From NCBI GenBank assembly GCA_030692565.1, contig JAUYAO010000057.1:1-64000 (forward strand): a stretch of 64,000 nt of DNA, read 5' to 3'. The translations under genes were made by a program, and so were the position numbers. This stretch comes from Nitrospira sp. Its GTDB lineage: Bacteria > Nitrospirota > Nitrospiria > Nitrospirales > Nitrospiraceae. Position 1 is the stretch's first letter, and every line of letters starts with the position of its first letter. The notes beneath the pieces are model-generated. The model had not been told where the DNA came from. It did no database searches and was given only the letters and a program-made list of their open reading frames with translations. Below, piece after piece: positions 7,287 through 16,041 of this stretch.

Positions 7287-8300
7287 CTAGTTCTCCGACG
7301 TCTCGACGATATGATTTTCGAACCTCGTACAGCCCTCTGCCAGCAATCGATTGGTCAGCATTTCGCCGGGCCATTCGATCGGCAAGTCGGCAGTGAACAC
7401 CCAGACATCCGGAGACGTCCAGACCGGTCCATGCTCCTCCGGCAGTTCCGGATCGAACAGATCGGTCCACACGGGCATATAGACGCCGTTGCCGCATTGC
7501 GTATGCAGGTGTACGACCGTCCGCGACCGGACCAAGGGATCGAGATCCCGCCACACTGCCGCCGTTTCATCGGCCAGATGATGGATACGCACCGCATTCT
7601 GCGCATCGAACATCGCATAGGCCGCATAGACCGGGACCTCGATGGTATCCGGCGCCAGCGCCAATTCAGGGCACTGCTCGACCAGACCTTCAAGAATCGC
7701 CCGCCGATGCCGATCCTCCCAGGAATCAGGCAGCCCGGGATCGGACGCGCCGATAATTTCAAACAGCAAGAACGCGGTATTTTCCACCGGCGGGTACAGT
7801 CGTGCGGCGATCGCTTGCGTCCGCTCCGAGTCTGCCACCGAGGTCAAATGGTCGTGCAGCATCTGGAGATTGAGCGGCTCCAGCGTCGCGTCGGTCAGCA
7901 GTCTCGATTCCACCCGCACCACCGTGCCGGCCGACAAGCACAGATGCCGGTGGAGCAACTCCGCGGTGGCTATAGGATCAATTTTGAGCTTGAGCGGGGC
8001 CGTGAGGTTGGCTTGCAGGGGAAGCTCCAAGGCCGCCATCGTGGCGTAGACCGGTTTTTCTTCCGTCGATTCATCCAGCGCCAACGTACAACTGGCTTCC
8101 GCCAGCAGATCGAACAACCATTCGGCCATTTCTTCATCGAGCGCAGCCAGAACGGTCAGCAGGTCGGACTCGCGCCCCTGCTCTAGAAAGGCTTGCAACG
8201 TATCGATCGCCGCGTCGGTGTCGCCGTGATCATGGCGACGCGCATTGATCAAGTGGATGAGGTCGCGGGTGAGCGGATCGGGACGAGACCAAGCCAACAT
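7287..8300 (-). CDS. Unrecognised 337-aa acidic cytosolic protein
   Basis: I do not recognise a family. The protein is acidic and soluble, with no signal peptide or membrane segment. The N-terminal third is helical (leucine-rich, DLIHLINARRHDHGDTDAAIDTL). The middle and C-terminal parts alternate strands and helices and include a His-rich stretch (VHLHTQCGNGVYMPVWTDLFDPE). It is followed on the same strand by the Cys-rich protein gene about 90 bases later, possibly as an operon. The frame is long, intact and GC-typical, so a real gene is very likely. Confidence 0.65.
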   Translation of the reverse strand: MLAWSRPDPLTRDLIHLINARRHDHGDTDAAIDTLQAFLEQGRESDLLTVLAALDEEMAEWLFDLLAEASCTLALDESTEEKPVYATMAALELPLQANLTAPLKLKIDPIATAELLHRHLCLSAGTVVRVESRLLTDATLEPLNLQMLHDHLTSVADSERTQAIAARLYPPVENTAFLLFEIIGASDPGLPDSWEDRHRRAILEGLVEQCPELALAPDTIEVPVYAAYAMFDAQNAVRIHHLADETAAVWRDLDPLVRSRTVVHLHTQCGNGVYMPVWTDLFDPELPEEHGPVWTSPDVWVFTADLPIEWPGEMLTNRLLAEGCTRFENHIVETSEN

Positions 8301-8445
8301 CAGACGCTCCTCAAATTGCCGGAAAAGGACTCTTGCTCACCGACATGGCACGATCTCCATGTTGCCAAAGAATCTACGCAGGAGCAAGGGCGAAGACAGT
8401 TCCTGCGACCGGACTTCCGGCACCAACGGCGGGATACAGCACTCA

Positions 8446-8859
8446 TCATTCACCAATCACTTTCACCAGCACACGCTTTCTTCGCCGCCCGTCAAATTCA
8501 CCGTAGAAGATCTGTTCCCAGGGGCCGAAATCAAGCCGCCCATCCGTCACCGCCACCACGACTTCACGCCCCATTAGCTGGCGCTTCACATGGGCATCGC
8601 CGTTGTCTTCGCCGGTCTCGTTATGCCGGTACACCGCGTCGTGCGGCGCCAGTCGTTCGAGCACGTCGTCGTAGTCTCGGAGCAGTCCCGGTTCGTCGTC
8701 GTTAATATAGACGCTGGCGGTGATGTGCATCGCGTTGACCAGCACCAGCCCTTCCTTCACTCCGCTCGCGTTGAGAACGGCTTCGACCTGAGGCGTGATG
8801 TTGAGATAGGCGCGGCGCGTCTTGGTCTCGAACCAGAGTTCCTCTCGATACGACTTCAT
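8446..8859 (-). CDS. YjbQ/UPF0047-family protein (thiamine phosphate synthase-like)
   Basis: A 137-aa protein that carries the family signature almost throughout: [21 protein letters not shown]...[13 protein letters not shown], and the C-terminal [19 protein letters not shown]. Members are small trimeric enzymes. The E. coli representative YjbQ has weak thiamine phosphate synthase activity that rescues thiE mutants, but the natural reaction is unsettled. Conserved His and acidic residues of the putative site are intact. It is divergently arranged from nrdJ with about 120 bases between, which must hold both promoters. Confidence 0.9.
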   Translation of the reverse strand: MKSYREELWFETKTRRAYLNITPQVEAVLNASGVKEGLVLVNAMHITASVYINDDEPGLLRDYDDVLERLAPHDAVYRHNETGEDNGDAHVKRQLMGREVVVAVTDGRLDFGPWEQIFYGEFDGRRRKRVLVKVIGE

Positions 8860-8971
8860 CGGCCCAACCTATTCGTGCGTGTCTCGACGGGCATTCTGCC
8901 GAACGGTCCGCCCGAGATTCAAGTGGCAGGCGAGAATCAGCGACTCGATTCGCCCCGCACCCGAAACGGAC

Positions 8972-8977
8972 TATAAT
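8972..8977 (+). promoter_or_regulatory. -10 element TATAAT, consistent with a leaderless nrdJ mRNA
   Basis: A perfect TATAAT overlaps the ATG at 8976, with a weak -35 (TTCGCC, 17 bases upstream). Transcription would start around 8984-8985, exactly at the next in-frame ATG. If this is the promoter, the mRNA begins with its start codon. Confidence 0.45.
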
Positions 8978-8984
8978 GAAGATC

Positions 8985-10736
8985 ATGACCGAGAGGCCAC
9001 CACGCGCATTACCGCAGCCACTCTCCGCCAACGCCACCACCGTCTTGGCACAGCGGTACCTCGCAAGAAACCTGACGGGCACCGTGGCCGAAACACCGGC
9101 GCAGCTCTTTTGGCGCGTCGCGCACGATATCGCCCAAGCCGAACGCACCTACCCGCCTCCGACCAGACAGCCGCATCTCGCGCGGCGGTTCTTTGACCTG
9201 ATGGCTCGCCTCGACTTCCTGCCGAATTCGCCGACCCTGATGAACGCGGGGCGTCCGCTGCAGCAACTGTCGGCCTGCTTCGTCCTTCCGGTTGAGGATA
9301 CGCTCGCGTCGATTTTCGATGCCGTGAAGTATCAGGCCTTGATTCACCAATCGGGAGGGGGCACGGGGTTTTCCTTCAGCCGGCTTCGCCCGCGGGCTGA
9401 CCGCGTCGCCACAACCAACGGAGTCGCCTCCGGTCCGGTCTCGTTCATGCAGGTTTTCAACCTCTCGACCGACGTCATTAAACAGGGCGGCACCCGGCGC
9501 GGTGCAAATATGGGCATTCTACGGGTCGATCACCCGGATATTCTTGAATTCATCGCCCTCAAGCAGAACCAGTCTGAGATGACCAATTTCAACCTGTCTG
9601 TCGGCATCACCGATCGATTCATGCAAGCCCTGACACGTCAGCAGGCGATTCCGCTCATCAATCCTCACACAGGCCAAACCATTCGCCGCGTGGCGGCGCA
9701 AGCCATTTTCGATCAACTGGTCCAGGCAGCCTGGCAATCCGGAGAGCCCGGCATCGTATTCTTGGATACGATCAATCGAGCGAATCCCACCCCTCACCTG
9801 GGTGCAATCGAAGCCACCAATCCCTGCGGAGAGCAGCCCCTCCTTCCTTACGAGTCCTGCACGCTCGGCTCCATCAACGTCGCCAACTTTGTGGTGACCC
9901 GCTCAGGAAAACCGGCGATCGACTACGATCGATTGCATCGCACCATTCCAACTACGGTGCGATTTCTTGACAACGTGCTCGATCGCTCCCATTTCCCCTT
10001 GCAGGCCATCAAGGACCAAACCGCGCTCACCAGAAAGATCGGCCTCGGCATCATGGGCTTTGCCGATCTGCTGATCCATCTCGGCATTCCGTATAACTCG
10101 GACGAAGCCTTGACGGTCGCAGAAGAACTGATGAGTGTCATCCAAACCCAGGCTCACGAAGCGTCGACTCAGCTGGCACGCGAGCGCGGGGTGTTCCCCG
10201 CCTATCGCGGCAGCCGCCTGCAAACACACCGACAACGTTGGCGCAATGCCACGGTCACAACCATCGCTCCCACCGGCACGATCAGCATCATTGCGGACTG
10301 CTCTGCCGGAATCGAGCCGCTCTATGGCATCCACCTCGTACGCACGGTGATGGACGGCATGGCACTCGCCAGCCTTCATCCTGCATTCGTACGACACGCC
10401 GAAACGCACGGCCTGGCGCTCCCGTCGCTCCAACGTGAGTTGGAACAGAGCGCCTCAATCCAACACCTCACCCAGCTGCCGGCGTCCCTGCGACAGCTCT
10501 TCATCACCGCCCACGACGTGTCGCCGTCGCATCACGTACGAATGCAAGCAGCCTTCCAACGCCATAGTGACAGCGGCGTCTCGAAAACGATCAACCTGCC
10601 CCCCTCGGCGACGCCTCAAGACGTCGCCGGGGCTTTCCAGCTCGCCCATCGCCTCGGCTGCAAAGGGCTCACCGTATTTCGTTCCGGGAGTCGACGCGAT
10701 CAGGTCCTGTCCTGCTCACAGCAACAATCCTGCTGA
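8985..10736 (+). CDS. nrdJ: Adenosylcobalamin-dependent (class II) ribonucleoside reductase
   Basis: A 583-aa enzyme that reduces ribonucleotides to deoxyribonucleotides with a B12-generated radical, independent of oxygen. Visible hallmarks: NSPTLMNAG at about 75-85, LSACFVLP with a substrate-site Cys, GGGTGFSFSRLRP, NPCGEQPLLPYESCTLGSIN carrying active-site Asn/Cys/Glu, and APTGTISIIADCSAGIEP. The C-terminus ends CSQQQSC, the redox-active Cys pair. It is shorter than many class II enzymes and has no ATP cone at the N-terminus. An ATG at 8976 would add three residues but overlaps a TATAAT box. Its B12 need fits the cobalamin-binding protein gene at 12485. Confidence 0.93.
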   Translation: MTERPPRALPQPLSANATTVLAQRYLARNLTGTVAETPAQLFWRVAHDIAQAERTYPPPTRQPHLARRFFDLMARLDFLPNSPTLMNAGRPLQQLSACFVLPVEDTLASIFDAVKYQALIHQSGGGTGFSFSRLRPRADRVATTNGVASGPVSFMQVFNLSTDVIKQGGTRRGANMGILRVDHPDILEFIALKQNQSEMTNFNLSVGITDRFMQALTRQQAIPLINPHTGQTIRRVAAQAIFDQLVQAAWQSGEPGIVFLDTINRANPTPHLGAIEATNPCGEQPLLPYESCTLGSINVANFVVTRSGKPAIDYDRLHRTIPTTVRFLDNVLDRSHFPLQAIKDQTALTRKIGLGIMGFADLLIHLGIPYNSDEALTVAEELMSVIQTQAHEASTQLARERGVFPAYRGSRLQTHRQRWRNATVTTIAPTGTISIIADCSAGIEPLYGIHLVRTVMDGMALASLHPAFVRHAETHGLALPSLQRELEQSASIQHLTQLPASLRQLFITAHDVSPSHHVRMQAAFQRHSDSGVSKTINLPPSATPQDVAGAFQLAHRLGCKGLTVFRSGSRRDQVLSCSQQQSC

Positions 10737-10867
10737 CGTCGCGACTCGATCCAGAAGCTCCGTCGCCTGGTAGAATTTCCCCACAAAATTGACTCCATCG
10801 GACCTTGGTGATAAGTACTTTCACAGAATATGATCGTTTGCCGATGATCGCTACAGGGAGGTGCCCG

Positions 10868-11638
10868 ATGTTCGCAGTCGCTGGGGGTCCGTCGTTCGCA
10901 GGCAGTGCGCTCTCCAATCTGTTTTTTGCCCGCCAACCGGAGCCGGATTTGGAATTCACTGAAGAAGAATTGGAACAAACCACGAACACCCGTTCGTCCT
11001 CTCCCATGAAATCACCGAAGAAATCAGGTGGACGTCCCGTTCTCTGGGTTCTGCTCGTAGCCCTCATCGGTGGTGGCGCCTATGTGGCGATGGAACCGGA
11101 AATGGTGATGGACTGGGTCAATCAACTACTGGGCGAGACCCCGGCACCGCAGCCGCCGCAGATGGCGACGAGGCCGGCGCCGATCGCACAACCAGCGCCG
11201 GCATCGCCTGATGCGCCAGCGCCGATTCCGGCTGCTCCACAGGCCAACACGCCGATGACTGCGACTCCGCCGCCGGCATCGCCAATGACCTCGGCCCCTG
11301 CACCCGTCGGAGCACCGGTCGCACCCAGTGCAACACCGGCTCCGCCTGTGATGCCGACGAGCCCGGCAATGGCGACTCCCCCCGCACCCGCGTCACTGTC
11401 TCCGATGTTCGGAGAAGGTCAACGCGTCACGGTGGCGGTCGACCCTGCCCTCGCCGGCGGGATGATCGCGTTATCCCAAGATCCTGCCGGGACGAAGCCG
11501 GGCCCGGCCGTTCGTCCCGGGACCGGACTCACCATTCTTGACGGTGATCTCCAACAGAACGGATGGGTCTATTCCGTCCGTAGCGACGATGGCGTCAAGG
11601 GATGGATCGCGGAGAAGCGCCTCCGCTTGAAACCGTAA
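10868..11638 (+). CDS. Single-pass membrane protein with Pro/Ala-rich stalk and SH3-like domain
   Basis: 256 aa. The order is: a short acidic N-terminal part (EFTEEELEQT), one membrane segment near residue 58-75 (VLWVLLVALIGGGAYVAM), a stalk of about 90 residues made mostly of Pro, Ala, Met and Thr, and a C-terminal bacterial-SH3-like domain (QRVTVAVDP, GTGLTILDGD, WVYSVRSDDGVKGWIAEKRL). I chose the ATG at 10868 because GGGAGG lies at the right distance; a GTG at 10805 has none. SH3-like domains of this kind often bind cell-wall peptide. The stalk would carry it through the periplasm. Function is unknown beyond that. Confidence 0.7.
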   Translation: MFAVAGGPSFAGSALSNLFFARQPEPDLEFTEEELEQTTNTRSSSPMKSPKKSGGRPVLWVLLVALIGGGAYVAMEPEMVMDWVNQLLGETPAPQPPQMATRPAPIAQPAPASPDAPAPIPAAPQANTPMTATPPPASPMTSAPAPVGAPVAPSATPAPPVMPTSPAMATPPAPASLSPMFGEGQRVTVAVDPALAGGMIALSQDPAGTKPGPAVRPGTGLTILDGDLQQNGWVYSVRSDDGVKGWIAEKRLRLKP

Positions 11639-11679
11639 TCTTCTGACTCGCATACTTCGGGTTCATCATCGGGTTCATC

Positions 11680-11715
11680 AGAGGGCGGCGATACAATCCT
11701 GTATCGCCGCCCTCT
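11680..11715 (+). terminator. Perfect 16-bp hairpin after the SH3-like gene
   Basis: AGAGGGCGGCGATACA and its reverse complement flank a 4-base loop. There is no T-run after the stem, which may reflect Rho-assisted or bidirectional termination. A promoter starts right behind it. Confidence 0.65.
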
Positions 11716-11716
11716 G

Positions 11717-11725
11717 TGCTATAAT
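11717..11725 (+). promoter_or_regulatory. Extended -10 promoter (TGCTATAAT) of the HAD gene
   Basis: A TGnTATAAT extended -10 with no good -35, directly after the hairpin. It gives a leader of about 40 bases before the ATG at 11773. Confidence 0.6.
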
Positions 11726-11772
11726 GCGCCCCGCTGTTTCTCCGACACATTCAACCGGGATTCAAACTCGAC

Positions 11773-12471
11773 ATGCAGACGCTGCGCGCCATCCTGTTCG
11801 ATTTCGACGGTGTCATCGCGAATACAGAGCCGCTTCACTTTGCCGGACTCCGCCGCACGCTGGCCGACATCGACATTACCCTCACCGAATCGGATTACTA
11901 CGCCAACTATTTGGGCTTCGACGATCGCGGCTGCTTCCTTGCGGCCCTGCAGGCCAATGAACGACCGATCACCCCCGCGATCCTCCACGACCTGATGACG
12001 AAAAAAGCTATCGCCTATCTCGCTTCGGTTCGTGATCATCTCGTCATTTTCCCCGGTGTGCGGGAGTTCGTCGAACAGGCCGCCGCCCGGTATCCCTTGG
12101 CGATCGCCTCCGGCGCCCTCCGTCCGGAAATCGAACTCATTCTCGAACAAGCCGGCCTCAGGAAGGCGTTCCTCCATATCACCAGCGCGGAAGATGTCAG
12201 CCACGGCAAGCCGGACCCCCAACCCTTTCAATATGCATTGGCCGGCTTGACTCACGTACGCCCGAATCTCGGATTGGATGCGGCGTCGTGCCTGGTCATC
12301 GAAGATTCGCTGCCCGGCATTCGATCGGCCAAATCCGCCGGGATGAAAGTGCTCGCTGTCGCCAATACCCACACCACGCAAGATCTGCATGAAGCCCATG
12401 CCATCACCCACAGCCTGGCCGAGACCAGCCTGGACGACCTGCAAACCCGCCTATGGCCAATCGCACAATGA
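11773..12471 (+). CDS. HAD-family phosphatase, beta-phosphoglucomutase/phosphoglycolate phosphatase-like
   Basis: A 232-aa class IA haloacid dehalogenase hydrolase. Motif I is FDFDGVIANTEP near residue 10, motif II is AIASGALR, the Lys motif III is GKPDPQPF, and motif IV is CLVIEDSLPGIRSAKSAGMK. A helical cap follows motif I (residues 20-85). Such enzymes remove phosphate from small metabolites, most often 2-phosphoglycolate or sugar phosphates; the residues seen do not pick the substrate. It has its own extended -10 promoter and is followed within 14 bases by the cobalamin-binding protein gene, so it may lead that operon. Confidence 0.88.
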   Translation: MQTLRAILFDFDGVIANTEPLHFAGLRRTLADIDITLTESDYYANYLGFDDRGCFLAALQANERPITPAILHDLMTKKAIAYLASVRDHLVIFPGVREFVEQAAARYPLAIASGALRPEIELILEQAGLRKAFLHITSAEDVSHGKPDPQPFQYALAGLTHVRPNLGLDAASCLVIEDSLPGIRSAKSAGMKVLAVANTHTTQDLHEAHAITHSLAETSLDDLQTRLWPIAQ

Positions 12472-12484
12472 GGATCAGACCGTA

Positions 12485-13420
12485 ATGCGTATCTGCTCGT
12501 TGGTCCCCGGCGCCACAGAAGTCGTTGCTGCGCTCGATCTCACGGACCAGTTGGTGGCCGTGAGCCACGAGTGCGACTATCCGGAATCCATCCGCCACGT
12601 CCCGTCAGTCGTTGAGTCGGTGATCGATCAGCACAGCCTCTCCAGTGACGCCATTGATCGAGCCGTCAAACAACTTGTGAGTGCCGGTCAACGACTCTAT
12701 CGTCTCAACGAGCAACGTCTTCGTGAGACTCGACCGGACGTGATCTTGACTCAGGATCTGTGTCATGTGTGTGCCGTCACACCCGATCAATTGACACAGG
12801 CCATAACCTCACTCCCCTCCGAGCCACGGCTCGTGACGCTGAATCCGACGTCAATGGAAGATATGCTGCTCGACGTTGTCCGCATCGCACAGGCGGTAGG
12901 AGCGGCTGACCGCGGGCAGGCACTGCTCCAATCTCTACGTGCGAGACTTGATCACGTGTCCACCACCAAACGGGCCATCCGCCCTCGCGTGGTCTGCCTG
13001 GAATGGCTCGACCCGCTCTATATCGCCGGCCACTGGGTGCCTGAAATGGTGGCGCTCGCAGGAGGAGCGGATATTTTGGGTCGCAAAGATCAGCCGTCCC
13101 GTGAAACCACGTGGAAGGAAGTCACGGACGCCAACCCGGACATCCTGCTCATCATGCCCTGCGGATACTCCGTTCAACGAACCGTGGATGAACTCGGCCG
13201 TCTTGAGAGCAGTCGGACGCCATGGTCCGCGCAGCTTGCCCGCTGGCCCGAAACCTATGTCCTCGATGCCAATGCCTATTTCAGCCGTCCCGGGCCGCGG
13301 CTCGTTGACGGCGTCGAGCTGCTCGCCTCGCTCTTTCACCCGATGCCATCCCATGATCTGAACCCGTTACAGGCCGTCCGCCTGACGACATCTTTGCTCA
13401 CCGTGGAGTCCCGCGTATGA
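12485..13420 (+). CDS. Cobalamin-binding protein, BtuF-like but without a signal peptide
   Basis: A 311-aa protein of the periplasmic-binding fold. It starts MRICSLVPGATEVVAALDL and has HECDYPES, DVILTQDLCHVCAV and WLDPLYIAGHWVPEMVALAGG, the pattern of the unsecreted BtuF-type group commonly annotated as cobalamin-binding. GAGGA at the end of the HAD gene serves the ATG at 12485. No signal sequence precedes it, so a cytosolic role is likely rather than ABC import; no btuCD genes are adjacent. It overlaps hpnD by ATGA. The link with the B12-dependent reductase at 8985 is circumstantial. Confidence 0.8.
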   Translation: MRICSLVPGATEVVAALDLTDQLVAVSHECDYPESIRHVPSVVESVIDQHSLSSDAIDRAVKQLVSAGQRLYRLNEQRLRETRPDVILTQDLCHVCAVTPDQLTQAITSLPSEPRLVTLNPTSMEDMLLDVVRIAQAVGAADRGQALLQSLRARLDHVSTTKRAIRPRVVCLEWLDPLYIAGHWVPEMVALAGGADILGRKDQPSRETTWKEVTDANPDILLIMPCGYSVQRTVDELGRLESSRTPWSAQLARWPETYVLDANAYFSRPGPRLVDGVELLASLFHPMPSHDLNPLQAVRLTTSLLTVESRV

Positions 13421-14277
13421 CCGTCGATGAAGCCCAGGCCTATTGCACCGCCCTCACCAAAGCAAGCGGCAGCAATTTCTACTACTCATTTCTCTTTCTC
13501 CCCAAAGCACGCCGCAGCGCGATGTATACGGTCTATGCGTTCTGCAAAGCGGTCGATAGTGCGGTGGATGAACCGCCCGCCGGCAGTCAGCCGCAGGAAG
13601 AACTCGTCAAGTGGCGCGCGGAGCTGGACGCCGCCTATCACGGCACACCGACATGGCCGATCACCATCAGTTTGGCGCATCACGTGAAAGCACTCTCGAT
13701 CCCCAAGGTCTATTTTGAGGAATTGATCAAGGGCGTGGAGATGGATTTGCACAACAACCGCTACGTCACCTTCAACGAGCTGTCGTCCTATTGCTACCGC
13801 GTCGCGTCCGTCGTGGGCCTCATCTGCCTGCACATCTTCGGTGCGACCTCGGCCCGGGCACAGGACTACGCCGTGGATCTCGGCATGGCCTTCCAGCTGA
13901 CCAACATTCTGCGGGACGTGGGCACCGACGCGGCGCACAACCGCATCTACCTCCCGCTTGAAGACCTGAAAGCCTGCAAATATTCGGAAAAAGCGCTGCG
14001 GCAGCAAACCTACTCACCGGAGTTCCAGAAGTTGATGCAGCATGAAGCCGCCCGGGCCAGGCAGTACTATGACAAAGCCCGGGCGGCCCTGATGGCTCTC
14101 CCTCCCCACGAGCGCCGCGCCCTGACGGTGGCGGAGATCATGCGCGGGATCTACTCCAGAATTCTAAAGAAGATCGAAGACTCCGAGTACCAGGTATTCG
14201 GCCCGCGCATCCGTCTGACCACCAGTCATCGCCTGGCGATTGCCGCAGGAATCTGGCTTCGCTCCCGATTCTCGTGA
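13417..14277 (+). CDS. hpnD: Presqualene diphosphate synthase, HpnD-type
   Basis: A 286-aa squalene/phytoene synthase family protein. Both Asp-rich metal sites are seen: DSAVDE near residue 47-52 and DVGTD near 167-171. The pattern SGSNFYYSFLFLP, YAFCKAVDSAVDE, MDLHNNRY and QLTNILRDVGTD...IYLPLEDL agrees better with HpnD than with CrtB. HpnD condenses two farnesyl diphosphates to presqualene diphosphate, the first step to squalene and hopanoids. Translational coupling on both sides (ATGA upstream, GTGA downstream) puts it with an HpnE-like gene. No hpnC or squalene-hopene cyclase is in the window. Confidence 0.87.
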   Translation: MTVDEAQAYCTALTKASGSNFYYSFLFLPKARRSAMYTVYAFCKAVDSAVDEPPAGSQPQEELVKWRAELDAAYHGTPTWPITISLAHHVKALSIPKVYFEELIKGVEMDLHNNRYVTFNELSSYCYRVASVVGLICLHIFGATSARAQDYAVDLGMAFQLTNILRDVGTDAAHNRIYLPLEDLKACKYSEKALRQQTYSPEFQKLMQHEAARARQYYDKARAALMALPPHERRALTVAEIMRGIYSRILKKIEDSEYQVFGPRIRLTTSHRLAIAAGIWLRSRFS

Positions 14278-15596
14278 CCACTCCATCCGCAGAATCTGTT
14301 GTCATCCTCGGTACCTCGCTCGCAAGCCTGGTCGCGGCCTGCGAACTGGCCCGTCTGGGCTATCACCTGACGCTCATCGAACACCCCAGTTGGGCCGACG
14401 ATCTCTCGGCGTCTGAGCATATGCTTGGCTGCCATCGAGAACTACAAACCTTGCTCAGGGCTCTCCCAGAATCGGAGCCCCCGGCACGAACCCCGGCCAC
14501 CCCGCTTGAATTTTTCTTGCCTGACGGACGCATCGCCTCCTACAGGCCGACGACACTTCCCGGATCACTCCATTGGATCGCCGGACTCGTTCGGTTTCGC
14601 GGCCTGTCCTGGAGCGATCGCTGGCAGCTCCTCTCCTACCTCGAACGAATCTGGGAACAGGAGCTCGCTGCCCCGACCACCCTGGACCAGCGCACCGCCG
14701 ACGCCTGGCTGGCATCGATCGGACAGAGCCCATCCGCACGTGACCACATCTGGTCGCCTCTCATTCGATTCCTCACGGGCAACGCACTGACCGATCTCTC
14801 GGCCGCCTCCTGTGCACGAGCCTTGACGCCCCCCTTTCTCACCGACGCGCGCGCATCCTCCTGCACCAAACTCAGCAGCGCGCAACGCCAAGGCCTGCAT
14901 CGCCAATTAAAAACCGTCTTATCAACACTGGGCATACAAGTCCTGGCGCAAACGGACCTCCCCCACATTCAATTTGGACAGCATCGTATCGAGCATGTCC
15001 GCCTGGGCGATGGGCACAGCCTCCTAGCGACCTGGTACCTGTCCGGCATACCGCATCACGCGCTCCTGAAGCTGCTCCCGGATCGGCTGCTCACCCGGTA
15101 TGGCTATTTCTCGCAACTGAGCGACTTGACGGACCTCTCCGCCATCTCCGTCCATCTGACAGGGTCAGCCCCGGCGGCCGGACCGCGCCTCGTGCTCTTG
15201 CCCGGACAGGGATTCCAATCTGTGTCAGTCTCCACGGGGGATCCCTCAACTGCCCTCTATGAATTGTCGGTGGTCGGCGATGTCCCGTTTATTGAACGGA
15301 CAGAGGCCGATCTCATCGGCCTGGCCAAACAAGAACTCCAGCGCCTATTTCCTGCCCTCCAGGCAGTTCCGCTGCACTCGACCGCGCTCCATCGACACCC
15401 ACGGGCTGCGCTGTCGCTCACATCCGGATCACCGATCCTCCGTCCGATCCAGCAAAGCCCCGTGCAGAACCTGCTGGTCGCCGGCTCCTGGACCGATACC
15501 GGCTGGCCCACCTCGAGCGAGAGCGCCATCGTCAGCGCACGTCGATGCGTCGCCGCCATCACCGGCTCCCGTCTTGACCCCATCTCCTTCACCTGA
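14274..15596 (+). CDS. HpnE-like FAD-dependent squalene-pathway oxidoreductase (divergent)
   Basis: A 440-aa protein with an N-terminal nucleotide-binding strand-helix-strand (VVILGTSLASLVAACELARLGYHLTLIE). By position after hpnD and by its C-terminal FAD-type end (NLLVAGSWTDTGWPTSSESAIVSARRCVAA) it is probably hydroxysqualene dehydroxylase (HpnE). The usual GxGxxG is GTSLAS, and the GGR segment that normally follows strand 2 is not seen (DDLSASEHMLG instead). FAD binding may be altered. The GTG start at 14274 overlaps the hpnD stop. The family assignment is likely; the exact reaction is inferred. Confidence 0.72.
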   Translation: MTTPSAESVVILGTSLASLVAACELARLGYHLTLIEHPSWADDLSASEHMLGCHRELQTLLRALPESEPPARTPATPLEFFLPDGRIASYRPTTLPGSLHWIAGLVRFRGLSWSDRWQLLSYLERIWEQELAAPTTLDQRTADAWLASIGQSPSARDHIWSPLIRFLTGNALTDLSAASCARALTPPFLTDARASSCTKLSSAQRQGLHRQLKTVLSTLGIQVLAQTDLPHIQFGQHRIEHVRLGDGHSLLATWYLSGIPHHALLKLLPDRLLTRYGYFSQLSDLTDLSAISVHLTGSAPAAGPRLVLLPGQGFQSVSVSTGDPSTALYELSVVGDVPFIERTEADLIGLAKQELQRLFPALQAVPLHSTALHRHPRAALSLTSGSPILRPIQQSPVQNLLVAGSWTDTGWPTSSESAIVSARRCVAAITGSRLDPISFT

Positions 15597-15609
15597 TACG
15601 TATAAATTC

Positions 15610-15924
15610 ATGCTCGCTCACACCACGGCCATGCTGGCCTTAGGAGTCACGCTGATCGGCCTCTCCGGCTGCGCCTCACATCCCTATGATCGTGGCGGCC
15701 ATCCCTCCGGATATAACCGAGCCGACGTGGATCGGGATTATATGGAGTGTGAATACAAAGCCCGGCTGGCCAACGAACAACATTTCTACAGCCAGAGCTC
15801 TCCATTTCCCTTCGGCTCAGGCCCGCAGAGCCCCGCTGACCATGCGCGTGCGCTGCACGGTCTCTCGACGATCAACGCGATGCGCGATACCTGTCTGGCA
15901 GCCAAGGGTTATCGAGTGGAGTAG
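15610..15924 (+). CDS. Small lipoprotein, unknown function
   Basis: 104 aa with a signal sequence and a lipobox (LIGLSGC, Cys near residue 21), then a hydrophilic domain with two more Cys (MECEYKAR and [12 protein letters not shown]). The pattern CEYKAR ... CLAAKGY is seen in many small outer-membrane lipoproteins of proteobacteria and Nitrospira. The start at 15610 lies 13 bases after the HpnE-like stop, so it may be the last gene of that operon. The mature protein should be attached to the outer membrane. Function is unknown. Confidence 0.75.
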   Translation: MLAHTTAMLALGVTLIGLSGCASHPYDRGGHPSGYNRADVDRDYMECEYKARLANEQHFYSQSSPFPFGSGPQSPADHARALHGLSTINAMRDTCLAAKGYRVE

Positions 15925-16041
15925 CGTGAGACCTGCGACTTATTTCGAGCCATGCTCCATAGGCTCTGCGCCCGTCCTGGCGCATTGACATCCCGCAGCG
16001 GCCTTCCTAAGATATCGCCTCCAACTGGTTCCGAGGCCATC

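Noticed and set aside
8860-8975. Cobalamin riboswitch upstream of nrdJ
   Set aside because: The gap is only about 120 bases, lacks the conserved B12-box pattern, and the likely transcription start is at the ATG.
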